A stretch of DNA of 8,682 nt from Planctomycetota bacterium. GTDB lineage: Bacteria > Planctomycetota > Phycisphaerae > Sedimentisphaerales > Anaerobacaceae. Location of the stretch: assembly GCA_026386835.1 (NCBI GenBank), contig JAPLMV010000088.1, positions 1-8,682 of the forward strand, given 5' to 3'. Under the pieces are notes generated by a model. It was not told where the DNA came from. It made no database searches and worked only from the letters and a program-made list of their open reading frames with translations. This document shows, in pieces, positions 1 to 6,534 of this stretch; the first letter of the stretch is position 1, and each line of letters starts with the position of its first letter. The position numbers and the translations under genes are program-made.

Positions 1-59
1 TTAAAAGAAGCCGGTTCGTTTTTAAGATTCTCCTGGACATACGCCTTTATTCTGATTTA
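1..59 (-). pseudogene. PFOR continuation after the in-frame TAA (57-59), running off the window
   Basis: Minus-strand positions 57-59 read TAA. The same frame then continues as IRIKAYVQENLKNEPASF to the window edge. PFORs normally read CPHxxIRxK at this point, followed by a short linker and an APxxFK-like stretch. The stop therefore replaces exactly one residue between CPHD and IR, with no shift of frame and no missing segment. A single substitution from a sense codon (for example GAA, CAA, TCA or TTA), a sequencing error, or stop-codon readthrough would each explain it. The remaining roughly 450 residues should lie outside the window. Confidence 0.75.
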
Positions 60-2189
60 GTCGTGCGGACAAACCAATGAGCACAGGCCGCACTGTATGC
101 AGACATTCGGCTCCCAGGCCGGGATCTTGACGGCGATGTTCCGCTTTTCGTATTGCGTTGTACCGGTGGGGAATTTGCCGTCTATCGGCATCTTGCTGAC
201 AGGAATCTGGTCGCCGTGCTGGGACATAATCGTTGCAGTAACATCCTTTACGAAATCAGGAGCATCATCGGAGACGACTGGCGGCATTTTGATTTTGCTT
301 GTTACTTTGTCGGGCACCTTGACTTCGTAGACCCTGCTGAGGGCACCGTCAACAGCGGCATTATTCATCGCAACAATTTTTTCGCCCTTCTTGCCGTAGG
401 ACTTATAAATCGCATCCTTGATTGAACCCAGTGCGATGTCAAGCGGGATGACATTGCTGATTTTGAAAAATGCGGTCTGCATTATCACGTTGATTCTTGC
501 GCCCAGGCCGAGTTCCTGTGCAAGTGAAATTGCGTCCATGACGTAGAATTTCAGTTTCTTATCGATAATCTGCTTTTGGACTTCCTGAGGCAGCGTATCC
601 CAGACGTGGTCTTTGTCGTGGCTGCTTGTCAAAAGGAATGTGCCGCCGTCCTTTGCACTTGAAAGCATATCATACTTTTCGAGGAAACTGGGATTGTGGC
701 ATGCAACAAAGTCGGCCCTGCGTATCAAATACGGCCTTTGAATAGGGTCTTTACCGAACCGCAGGTGCGAAATAGTGATGGCGCCTGCTTTTTTCGAGTC
801 ATAAACAAAGTAGCCCTGTGCGTAGTTGGCGGTTTTTTCGCCGATAATCATTATGGAGTTGTGATTTGCGCCGACGGTGCCGTCCGAGCCCAGCCCATAG
901 AACATCGCGGCGAAAAGATTGTCGCTTGGGATATTAAAAGACTGGTCAACATCGAGACTTGTATTTGAAACATCATCGATAATGCCGACAGTAAAACCAT
1001 TTTTCGGATTCGCTGCATCCAGGTTATCGAAAACTGCCTTGACCATAGCCGGGGTAAATTCCTTTGAGCCCAGGCCATAGCGTCCGCCGACAATAAGAGG
1101 ATATTTTTCAAAGGGAGATTTCTTCTCGGCCATTGCCTCGCCGATGGCGGTGCGAACATCGATATAAATCGGCTCGCCGATTGCGCCAGGCTCTTTTGTC
1201 CTGTCGAGAACAGCTATCTTTTTTACGGTTTTGGGCAATGCGGCAATAAAATCTTTTGTGCTGAAGGGTCTGAAAAGACGAATCTTGAGAACGCCGAGCT
1301 TTTGGCCCTTTGAGTTGAGATATTCGACGGTTTCATGAACGGTGTCGGCGCCTGAACCCATAATAATAATGACCTTGTCGGCGTCTTTTGCTCCGACATA
1401 ATCGAATAAATGATATTGACGGCCGACGATTTTGGCAAACTTGTCCATAGTTTCCTGAACAATCGGCCCAACGGCCTGGTAATATTTGTTGACCGTTTCC
1501 CTGCCCTGGAAATAAACATCAGGGTTCTGGGCAGTACCGCCGAGCATGGGGTTGTCCGGCGACAACGCCCTTGATTTGTGAGCGGCGACAAGTTTGTCGT
1601 CAATCATTGCGCGGATATCGTCAAAGGTAAATTGCTCGACCTTTTGTATTTCGTGGCTTGTTCTGAAACCATCGAAGAAATGCATGAACGGGATACGCGA
1701 GGCAAGCGTTGACTGCTGGGCTATCAATGCAAAATCCATAACCTCCTGCACACTGCATGAGCAGAGCATCGCAAAGCCGGTCTGGCGGCAGGCCATTACA
1801 TCGGAATGGTCGCCGAAGATTGAAAGTGCCTGACAGGCAAGCGAACGGGCAGTGACATGGAAAACTGTCGGCAGCATTTCACCTGCGATTTTATACATAT
1901 TCGGAATCATCAGCAAAAGGCCCTGAGAAGCCGTGAACGTCGTTGTCATCGCTCCTGTTGCAAGAGCGCCGTGTACTGCGCCTGATGCGCCGCCTTCGGA
2001 CTGCATCTCTGCAACGGACGGAATGGTGCCCCAGATATTCTTCTCGCCTCTTGCCGATTTATCGTCGGAAATTTCGCCCATTGGAGAGCTGGGTGTGATG
2101 GGATATATTGCTATTACCTCGCTTGTGGCGTGGGCTACATAAGCCGCCGCCTTATTGCCGTCAATTGTAACCATTTTGCGATTGCTCAT
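57..2189 (-). CDS. nifJ: Pyruvate:ferredoxin (flavodoxin) oxidoreductase, N-terminal 710 residues, cut by an in-frame TAA
   Basis: This is the homodimeric PFOR that oxidises pyruvate with CoA to acetyl-CoA and CO2, reducing ferredoxin in the cytoplasm of anaerobes. The pyruvate/thiamine-pyrimidine domain opens with YPITPSSPMGE (about residues 30-40). The transketolase C-like domain (about 265-390) follows, then the gamma domain with GLGSDGTVGANHNS (about 433-446). The protein ends in the first ferredoxin motif, CxxCxxCxxxCP (Cys 697, 700, 703, 707), at CPHD. Family members are about 1,170-1,200 residues, so the second [4Fe-4S] site and the thiamine-diphosphate domain are missing from this frame. 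The in-frame codons after the TAA still look like PFOR, so this is an interrupted gene and not a natural short subunit. The ATG at 2189 is preceded only by a weak AAGTGA ribosome site. A strong promoter lies at 2352-2380. The family call is very secure; whether a full enzyme is made is not. Confidence 0.93.
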   Translation of the reverse strand: MSNRKMVTIDGNKAAAYVAHATSEVIAIYPITPSSPMGEISDDKSARGEKNIWGTIPSVAEMQSEGGASGAVHGALATGAMTTTFTASQGLLLMIPNMYKIAGEMLPTVFHVTARSLACQALSIFGDHSDVMACRQTGFAMLCSCSVQEVMDFALIAQQSTLASRIPFMHFFDGFRTSHEIQKVEQFTFDDIRAMIDDKLVAAHKSRALSPDNPMLGGTAQNPDVYFQGRETVNKYYQAVGPIVQETMDKFAKIVGRQYHLFDYVGAKDADKVIIIMGSGADTVHETVEYLNSKGQKLGVLKIRLFRPFSTKDFIAALPKTVKKIAVLDRTKEPGAIGEPIYIDVRTAIGEAMAEKKSPFEKYPLIVGGRYGLGSKEFTPAMVKAVFDNLDAANPKNGFTVGIIDDVSNTSLDVDQSFNIPSDNLFAAMFYGLGSDGTVGANHNSIMIIGEKTANYAQGYFVYDSKKAGAITISHLRFGKDPIQRPYLIRRADFVACHNPSFLEKYDMLSSAKDGGTFLLTSSHDKDHVWDTLPQEVQKQIIDKKLKFYVMDAISLAQELGLGARINVIMQTAFFKISNVIPLDIALGSIKDAIYKSYGKKGEKIVAMNNAAVDGALSRVYEVKVPDKVTSKIKMPPVVSDDAPDFVKDVTATIMSQHGDQIPVSKMPIDGKFPTGTTQYEKRNIAVKIPAWEPNVCIQCGLCSLVCPHD

Positions 2190-2241
2190 AACTATTCACT
2201 TTCTATAATAAAAAAAACAATTAATTTAATTTTCAAAGCCC

Positions 2242-2260
2242 GCATCGCCCCGACCGATGC
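2242..2260 (-). other. Small stem-loop in the PFOR leader
   Basis: GCATCG and CGATGC form a perfect 6-bp stem around a 7-nt loop, about 53 nt upstream of the PFOR ATG and inside the predicted roughly 155-nt leader. No U-run follows directly, so it does not look like an intrinsic terminator. It may affect mRNA stability or be chance. No known riboswitch class is recognisable in the leader. Confidence 0.3.
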
Positions 2261-2351
2261 CGAGTTTTCTAAAAAAACCGCAGCAGCCGATTTTTAAAGA
2301 AAATAGTAATGTCCTGCTCAAAAATGCCGTGTTTATCGCATCAAAAACAAG

Positions 2352-2380
2352 ATTATACAATTTTTTACTGCGTTAATCAA
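2352..2380 (-). promoter_or_regulatory. Sigma70-type promoter of the PFOR gene
   Basis: On the minus strand, TTGATT (2380-2375) is followed after exactly 17 nt by a perfect TATAAT (2357-2352). Transcription would start near 2345 and give a leader of about 155 nt. A 12-bp dyad, CGTTGATTAACG (2371-2382), contains the -35 box and could be an operator. Most of this promoter is repeated exactly in front of the xylulokinase gene. The gap between the two genes (2190-2438) holds this promoter and leader and no recognisable terminator. Confidence 0.75.
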
Positions 2381-2386
2381 CGTAAA
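2356..2386 (-). repeat. 31-bp promoter repeat, copy 1
   Basis: This block is identical over 31 bp to 4018-4048. It covers the start of the -10 box, the whole 17-nt spacer, the -35 box and a few bases upstream. Identity through the spacer goes beyond what sigma70 recognition needs, which points to recent duplication or a conserved regulator site. Looser similarity extends about 20 nt past the -10 box. Confidence 0.85.
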
Positions 2387-2438
2387 ATTTGCAAAATTGA
2401 ACAGCAGCAAACGGCGGCCTATTAAGCATAATTACGCT

Positions 2439-3950
2439 TCAATCGCCTGCCGAGTTCACCTGCGACTGTAAAATAGTGAGCCAGTTTTCATAAGCCCCTC
2501 TGTAAATCGATTCTAAATTTTTGTTCGGTTCGATAACCTTTTTACAATCCAGGCCGACAAATGCATCATTGTAATCTTTGTAAACGCCGGCTCCGATTCC
2601 GGCCCCTCTGGCGGCACCCTGCGAACCATCGGTGTTATAAAGTTTTACTACTGCGCCGCTGACAGTGGCAAAGGCCTCGGCAAATAATGGGCTAAGGAAC
2701 ATATTGGCATTGCCTGCACGTGCGGTGCAGACGCTGACACCGATATTGTGCATTATTCCGAGCCCATAATTCAGGGCAAAAACGACTCCTTCCTGAGCGG
2801 CTCTGAAAAAATGCGCCTTTTTGTGCGTATTAAAATTCCAGCCCCTTACGGAAGCACACATATTTTTGTTTTCAAAGACCCTTTCGGCACCGTTGCCGTA
2901 AGGAAAGACAAGCAGACCGTCCGAACCCACAGGTACTTTTGAGGCAAACTCATTCATCTGCTCATAACTGGGGTCGCCTGCGCTGTCTCCGGCAAAGTTG
3001 TGCTTGAGCCAGCTATTTAAGATGCCTGTACCATTAATACACAAAAGCACGACATATCTTGGCTTTTTGGGCAAATGATTGACGTGCACGAATGTGTTTA
3101 CACGCGATAACTTATCATAATCTCTTTTATCGCTTATTCCGCAGACGACGCCTGAAGTGCCTGCGGTAACGACAATGTCCCCAGGCTCGAGAGCTCCGAG
3201 AGACAAGGCGTTATTGGGCTGGTCTCCGCTTTTATAGGTTATTTTTGTGCCGGCCCTTAGCCCCAATTCATTGGCAGCTTTAGTGCTTAATTCGCCGTGG
3301 ATGGAAAATGCAGCAAGCGGTTCTGCAGTAATCTCAGGCGAGATGCCGTAATTATCGAAAACAAAGTCGGCTAATTTTTCCTTTTCGAAATCCCACATTA
3401 TCCCTTCGGAAAGCCCCGATGTGGTGGTATTTATCAGGCCGCTCATCTTCATTGCGATGTAATCGCCAGGCAGCATAATCTTATAAATCTTCGAATAGAC
3501 CTCCGGCTCATTATCCTTAACCCACTTGAGTTTTGAAGCGGTAAAGTTGCCGGGCAGGTTCAGAAGACGCTTGAGGCATTTTTCTTCGCCGATGTCTTTG
3601 GCGGCTTGTTGACCGATTTGAACAGCCCTGCTGTCGCACCAGATTATCGCAGGCCGCAGAACATTTTGATTCTTATCAACTGCGATCAGGCCGTGCATCT
3701 GGTATGAAATTCCAATCCCCTTGATATCACCGGCGTCGAATTTTGCCTTATCTTTAATCTGCCTTGTTGCTGATTTGATATTGTCCCACCACACAGATGG
3801 ATTCTGCTCAGCCCAGCCTGGCTTTTTTGCAATAATCTCCAGTTCTTTTTGCGGCGAAGTCGCAGAGGCAAGAACGCTGCCAGTTTGAGCGTCCATTAAC
3901 GTCGCTTTTATCGATGAGCTTCCTGCATCGTATCCCAGTAAAAGAGCCAT
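2439..3950 (-). CDS. xylB: Xylulokinase-type FGGY-family carbohydrate kinase
   Basis: This is probably xylulokinase, which phosphorylates D-xylulose with ATP to xylulose 5-phosphate, the entry to the pentose phosphate pathway. The 503 residues match the usual FGGY length. The N-terminal actin-like domain opens with GYDAGSSSIKATLMD (6-20) and has SYQMHGL (82-88). The C-terminal domain has GDQPNNA (242-248), with Asp243 as the expected catalytic base, then TAGTSGVV (262-269) and a late glycine-rich DGSQGAARGAGIG stretch. The GDQPNNA variant is, from memory, typical of the xylulokinase-like group in Bacteroidetes and planctomycetes; the FGGY family also includes kinases for other sugars, so substrate is inferred. 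The ATG at 3950 has a strong GGAGGT site 6 nt upstream. No xylose isomerase is visible beside it. It lies upstream of PFOR on the same strand, and each gene has its own promoter. Confidence 0.9.
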   Translation of the reverse strand: MALLLGYDAGSSSIKATLMDAQTGSVLASATSPQKELEIIAKKPGWAEQNPSVWWDNIKSATRQIKDKAKFDAGDIKGIGISYQMHGLIAVDKNQNVLRPAIIWCDSRAVQIGQQAAKDIGEEKCLKRLLNLPGNFTASKLKWVKDNEPEVYSKIYKIMLPGDYIAMKMSGLINTTTSGLSEGIMWDFEKEKLADFVFDNYGISPEITAEPLAAFSIHGELSTKAANELGLRAGTKITYKSGDQPNNALSLGALEPGDIVVTAGTSGVVCGISDKRDYDKLSRVNTFVHVNHLPKKPRYVVLLCINGTGILNSWLKHNFAGDSAGDPSYEQMNEFASKVPVGSDGLLVFPYGNGAERVFENKNMCASVRGWNFNTHKKAHFFRAAQEGVVFALNYGLGIMHNIGVSVCTARAGNANMFLSPLFAEAFATVSGAVVKLYNTDGSQGAARGAGIGAGVYKDYNDAFVGLDCKKVIEPNKNLESIYRGAYENWLTILQSQVNSAGD

Positions 3951-3970
3951 TTACTTACCTCCATTTTCAT

Positions 3971-3998
3971 CCAGCGGATTCTTTCCAGCGGATTCTTT
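3971..3998. repeat. Exact 14-bp tandem duplication in the xylB leader
   Basis: CCAGCGGATTCTTT occurs twice, head to tail and without mismatch, between the promoter and the ribosome site of the xylulokinase gene. It lies within the transcribed leader and probably arose by slippage. It may alter leader length or structure. No coding role is seen. Confidence 0.9.
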
Positions 3999-4013
3999 CG
4001 CAGTGAAAACAGC

Positions 4014-4042
4014 ATCGTACAATTTTTTACTGCGTTAATCAA
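4014..4042 (-). promoter_or_regulatory. Sigma70-type promoter of the xylulokinase gene
   Basis: On the minus strand, TTGATT (4042-4037) is followed after 17 nt by TACGAT (4019-4014). The start would be near 4007, giving a leader of about 57 nt. The spacer and -35 box are identical to those of the PFOR promoter, but the -10 box is poorer (TACGAT against TATAAT). The dyad CGTTGATTAACG (4033-4044) over the -35 box is also kept. Confidence 0.65.
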
Positions 4043-4048
4043 CGTAAA
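4018..4048 (-). repeat. 31-bp promoter repeat, copy 2
   Basis: This is an exact match to 2356-2386. It is in the same orientation and the same position relative to its downstream gene's promoter boxes. Confidence 0.85.
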
Positions 4049-4089
4049 TTTTTGTTATCGTCCCATTCCAGCAAGGGACTTAAAAATCC

Positions 4090-4118
4090 TTTACATCTCT
4101 CCCTTAAACTGGTAAGAT
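4090..4118 (+). promoter_or_regulatory. Promoter of the tRNA-Thr/larE unit
   Basis: TTTACA (4090-4095) is followed after 17 nt by TAAGAT (4113-4118). The predicted start near 4125 is about 8 nt upstream of the tRNA 5' end, a normal distance for a tRNA promoter. It points away from the xylulokinase promoter, so the gap 3951-4132 is a divergent control region. Confidence 0.6.
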
Positions 4119-4132
4119 TATTTTGCTAAACC

Positions 4133-4204
4133 GCCGACGTAGCTCAATGGTAGAGTACGGCTTTCGTAAAGCCGGGGTTGAGGGTTCAAGTCCCTCCGTC
4201 GGCT
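4133..4204 (+). tRNA. tRNA-Thr, anticodon CGT
   Basis: The sequence folds into a full cloverleaf. The acceptor arm pairs GCCGACG (4133-4139) with CGTCGGC (4197-4203), with T4204 as discriminator. The D arm is GCTC/GAGT, with one G-U pair. The anticodon stem pairs CGGCT with AGCCG around the loop TTCGTAA, so the anticodon is CGT (4165-4167), reading ACG. The T arm pairs GAGGG with CCCTC around TTCAAGT. CCA is not encoded and must be added after transcription. The gene is followed after only 3 nt by the larE start codon. Confidence 0.95.
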
Positions 4205-4207
4205 TTT

Positions 4208-5056
4208 GTGAATCTTCAGGACAAATACAATTCGCTAAAGCAAATCCTCAAAGGATTTGAAAAAGTGGTCGTTGCCTATTCAGGCGGCGTCGACAGCACG
4301 TTCCTGTTGAAAACCGCTGTCGATACCCTCGGAAAACAAAATGTCCTTGCCTGCATTGCCGTTGGCGCAACTTTGCCCGACAGCCAATATAAGCAGGCCC
4401 TCGAAAACGCAAAAAAAAGTATTGGCATTGATGTCATTACTCTCGAGCCCGCTGAAATATCCGACCCCGCCTTTTCTTCCAATAAGGCCGACCGATGTTT
4501 CCACTGCAAGACACATCTTTTGCGTTTATTGACCGATTTGGCCAAGAAAAATAAAATCCAGCATATCCTGTGCGGCAATAATTTTGACGATAAAGACGAC
4601 TACCGCCCGGGCAGCAGAGCGATGAATATGTTCGGCATAAAATGTCCATTGGCAGATGCACAGCTTACCAAAGCAGAGATTCGGCAGTTAAGCAGACAAT
4701 TGAATTTGCCCACCGCCGATATTCCCGCCTCGCCGTGTCTGGCATCGCGAATAAGTTACGGCCTTGAAATTACCGAGGAGCGTCTAAGGCAAATTGAAGA
4801 TGCGGAAGATTTTTTAAGGTCTCTGGGACTGGTTGAATTTCGAGTTCGCCATCATGATACAATAGCCCGAATCGAAGTTCATCCGCAGGATATGGAAAAA
4901 ATCACCAAAGACCCTAACCGCTCAGCCATAATTGAAAAACTCAAATCGCTTGGCTTTAAATTTGTAACGATTGATTTGCAGGGCTTCCGCAGCGGGTCAA
5001 TGAACGAGGTGTTACCAGAAAGGGAAAAATCCCCCGACCACAGGGGTCGTGGCTAA
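4208..5056 (+). CDS. larE: LarE-like ATP-dependent sacrificial sulfur transferase (PP-loop family)
   Basis: LarE adenylates the carboxyl groups of the pyridinium dicarboxylate precursor of the nickel-pincer nucleotide cofactor and donates sulfur to it; the cofactor serves lactate racemase and related enzymes. The PP-loop SGGVDS is at residues 25-30, RCFHC at 96-100, and PCLASR at 176-181. The cysteine in PCLASR (177) matches the sacrificial Cys176 of the Lactobacillus protein. The CxxC (97, 100) may mean the [4Fe-4S]-type variant that recycles sulfur. The 282 residues are normal for the family. I chose GTG 4208 because the only upstream in-frame start (TTG 4178) is inside the tRNA and the PP-loop needs about 25 residues before it. 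No separate ribosome site is visible. The last residues, PDHRGRG, and the TAA come from a REP element. No larA, larB or larC is in view, so its substrate here is open. Confidence 0.88.
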   Translation: MNLQDKYNSLKQILKGFEKVVVAYSGGVDSTFLLKTAVDTLGKQNVLACIAVGATLPDSQYKQALENAKKSIGIDVITLEPAEISDPAFSSNKADRCFHCKTHLLRLLTDLAKKNKIQHILCGNNFDDKDDYRPGSRAMNMFGIKCPLADAQLTKAEIRQLSRQLNLPTADIPASPCLASRISYGLEITEERLRQIEDAEDFLRSLGLVEFRVRHHDTIARIEVHPQDMEKITKDPNRSAIIEKLKSLGFKFVTIDLQGFRSGSMNEVLPEREKSPDHRGRG

Positions 5057-5058
5057 CC
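5031..5058 (-). repeat. REP hairpin, left copy (inverted)
   Basis: The stem pairs CCCCGACC (5032-5039) with GGTCGTGG (5045-5052), with one mismatch and a 5-nt loop. It is followed on the plus strand by CTAACC, the complement of GGTTAG. It encodes the last seven residues of LarE (PDHRGRG) and its TAA stop. No U-run follows, so it is not a classic terminator, though it may act as an mRNA 3'-end barrier. Confidence 0.85.
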
Positions 5059-5080
5059 CAGAATAGGTGAATATACTATT

Positions 5081-5529
5081 ATGGGAAAAATAATTGGATA
5101 TATGGTAACGTGGACGACTTATGGAACTTGGTTGCAGGGGACAAGAGAGGTTATGTAAAAAGAGGGGCAATCCTGCCAGGTGATGAAAATATCAAAGAAA
5201 TCTGCCAAAGGTTGCAGAAACAACCTGTCGTCATTCTTAATAGGGATGAAAAGAAAACTATACAAAAGACCATCCTAACGGAATCAGAGAAAATAGGGCA
5301 AACTATAAAAGCACTGGCGGTCTGCACAAATCACGTTCATCTTGTGGCCGAACCCTGCGGTGAATCAATAGAAAAGATTGTAAGCAGGTACAAGAATGTT
5401 GCGATGTTTGCGTTATACAAGTCCGGGTGAAATGGACGAATCTGGACTCACGGTTTTGACAAGCGTTTTTGTTTTACCAAGGACGAACTTGCCGCAAAAG
5501 TCAATTATGTCCAGAAACATAATGGTTAG
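5081..5529 (+). pseudogene. REP-associated tyrosine (Y1/HUH) transposase, frameshifted and interrupted by TGA
   Basis: Transposases of this family process single-stranded REP hairpins using a catalytic tyrosine and an HUH metal site. The gene starts at ATG 5081, with an AGGTGA site about 10 nt upstream, as MGKIIGYMVTWTTYGTWLQG. At the G run 5137-5140 the homologous frame shifts: loss of one G explains it, since the other frame continues as GDKRGYVKRG. The HUH motif NHVHLV is intact (histidine codons at 5332 and 5338). A TGA at 5428-5430 then interrupts the frame, which goes on as NGRIWTHGFDKRFCF and ends in NYVQKHNG with a TAG (5527-5529) inside the right REP. The tyrosine in YVQKHN is probably the catalytic one. 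Restored length would be about 149 residues, normal for the family. With two lesions the copy is probably dead and could move only if another copy acts in trans. Confidence 0.85.
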
Positions 5530-5551
5530 CCCCGACCCCTGCGGTCGGGGG
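5524..5551 (+). repeat. REP hairpin, right copy
   Basis: GGTTAG (5524-5529) is followed by a perfect 8-bp stem, CCCCGACC (5530-5537) with GGTCGGGG (5543-5550), around a 5-nt loop. Its plus strand gives the TAG stop of the transposase frame. Its minus strand gives PDRRGRG and the TAA stop of the ROK kinase. Confidence 0.88.
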
Positions 5552-6509
5552 CGGTTCTGAATGCCAGCGCTGCTGAGCCGATTATACCGGCATCTTCGCC
5601 GAGAGTTGCAAAACAGATTTCGATCTTCTCCTTTTTGAGGTTCCAGATAAGTTCGTTAAAGTAATCTTTTATCCTGTCTAAAAGTATCCTGCCCGCGGCA
5701 ATCATACCGCCGGCAAAAACTATTCGTGCCGGCTCGGTCGTGTGCAGCATATTTATACAGAGGATCGCAAGAGCCTTGGCGGTCTCGTCGGTTATTCGCC
5801 GGGCAAGTTTGTCGCCTTTCATAAGATGTTCGTAAACATCTCTGCACGTTATTTCACCGTTTTTATCAAGCACTTTTCGCAGACTGGATTTTTCTCCGAC
5901 CTTTATTGCCTCTGCGGCCCTTCTTGCAGTTGCATTGGCCGAAGCGTATGCCTCCACGCAGCCCTTTTGGCCGCAATTGCATTTTCTGCCCTCGGGATAA
6001 ATGATTAGATGTCCCAGTTCCGCTGCATTGTCGCCTGCCCCTTCGAGGAGCTTGCCCTTGTTGATGATGCCGCCGCCTATCCCTGTTCCGAGTGTGAAAA
6101 AAACCATATCTTTGATGCCCTTGCCTGCGCCGAGGACATATTCACCCCAGCAGGCCGCGTTTGCATCGTTTTCAAAGACCACCGCTTTGCCCCCGAGCCG
6201 TTCGCTGAGCATCTGACGGATAGGGACATTTTTGAATTTCGGCATGTTGGCGGCCCTGATTATAATTCCATCCCTGTATTTTGCGGGTCCAGGCGTCCCA
6301 AGACCGGCTGCAATCACTTCTTTAAGTGAAAATCCCTCATCAGCCAGCAGCTTCTCCGTCGCCTGCCCCATATTTTCAACCACCGCCTGGGCGCCCATAT
6401 CCGCATTTGTAGCGATGGATGTCTTTGAAATAAGTTTAATATTGGAGTCAAAGCATCCGATTTTGATATTTGTCCCCCCGACATCAAAACCGATAAAAAT
6501 TTTACTCAT
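5526..6509 (-). CDS. ROK-family sugar kinase, probably glucokinase
   Basis: This cytoplasmic kinase is likely to phosphorylate glucose (or a related hexose or amino sugar) with ATP. The phosphate-binding motif DVGGTN is at residues 9-14. ENDAN (113-117) holds the catalytic base Asp115, and the ATP loop GTGIGGG is at 141-147. The ROK zinc site comprises ELGH (His167) and CNCGQKGC (Cys177, 179, 184), followed by VEAYAS. All key residues are present. At 327 residues it is about normal, with a tail PDRRGRG added by the REP at its 3' end. The ATG at 6509 has an AAAAGG/AGGA ribosome site just upstream. It lies 25 nt after galE on the same strand, which suggests co-transcription and a role in feeding glucose units to the same pathway. 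The fold and chemistry are secure; the sugar is inferred. Confidence 0.9.
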   Translation of the reverse strand: MSKIFIGFDVGGTNIKIGCFDSNIKLISKTSIATNADMGAQAVVENMGQATEKLLADEGFSLKEVIAAGLGTPGPAKYRDGIIIRAANMPKFKNVPIRQMLSERLGGKAVVFENDANAACWGEYVLGAGKGIKDMVFFTLGTGIGGGIINKGKLLEGAGDNAAELGHLIIYPEGRKCNCGQKGCVEAYASANATARRAAEAIKVGEKSSLRKVLDKNGEITCRDVYEHLMKGDKLARRITDETAKALAILCINMLHTTEPARIVFAGGMIAAGRILLDRIKDYFNELIWNLKKEKIEICFATLGEDAGIIGSAALAFRTAPDRRGRG

Positions 6510-6534
6510 CCTGTCCTGCCTTTTAATCGCCTGT

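Larger units (their letters stand above)
5031..5551 (+). mobile_element. REP/RAYT element: decayed transposase gene between inverted REP hairpins
   Basis: A 521-bp unit is bounded by 28-bp inverted repeats matching at 26 positions (5031-5058 and 5524-5551) and encloses a REP-associated tyrosine transposase reading frame. Each repeat has GGTTAG followed by an 8-bp-stem GC-rich hairpin. This matches the known REP layout of a short guide sequence next to a palindrome, as in the GTAG of enterobacterial REPs. GGTTAG faces the gene on both sides and the hairpins face outwards. The element sits exactly between the convergent larE and ROK kinase genes and overlaps the 3' ends of both. Confidence 0.85.

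Noticed and set aside
2270..2300. Intrinsic terminator in the PFOR leader (GC-rich stretch next to T/A runs)
   Set aside because: The GC-rich CGGCTGCTGCGG does not form a self-complementary stem, so there is no terminator hairpin.
4178..4207. larE starting at TTG 4178 (N-terminus MRVQVPPSAF)
   Set aside because: These codons lie within the T arm and acceptor of the tRNA-Thr gene. The GTG at 4208 gives a normal LarE N-terminus.
5428..5430. TGA in the transposase read as selenocysteine
   Set aside because: This family has no selenocysteine at that place, no convincing SECIS-like hairpin was seen, and an upstream frameshift already breaks the gene.
5110..5430. Independent 106-residue gene starting at GTG 5110
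   Set aside because: It is only the middle part of the frameshifted transposase; the true N-terminus is in the neighbouring frame from ATG 5081.
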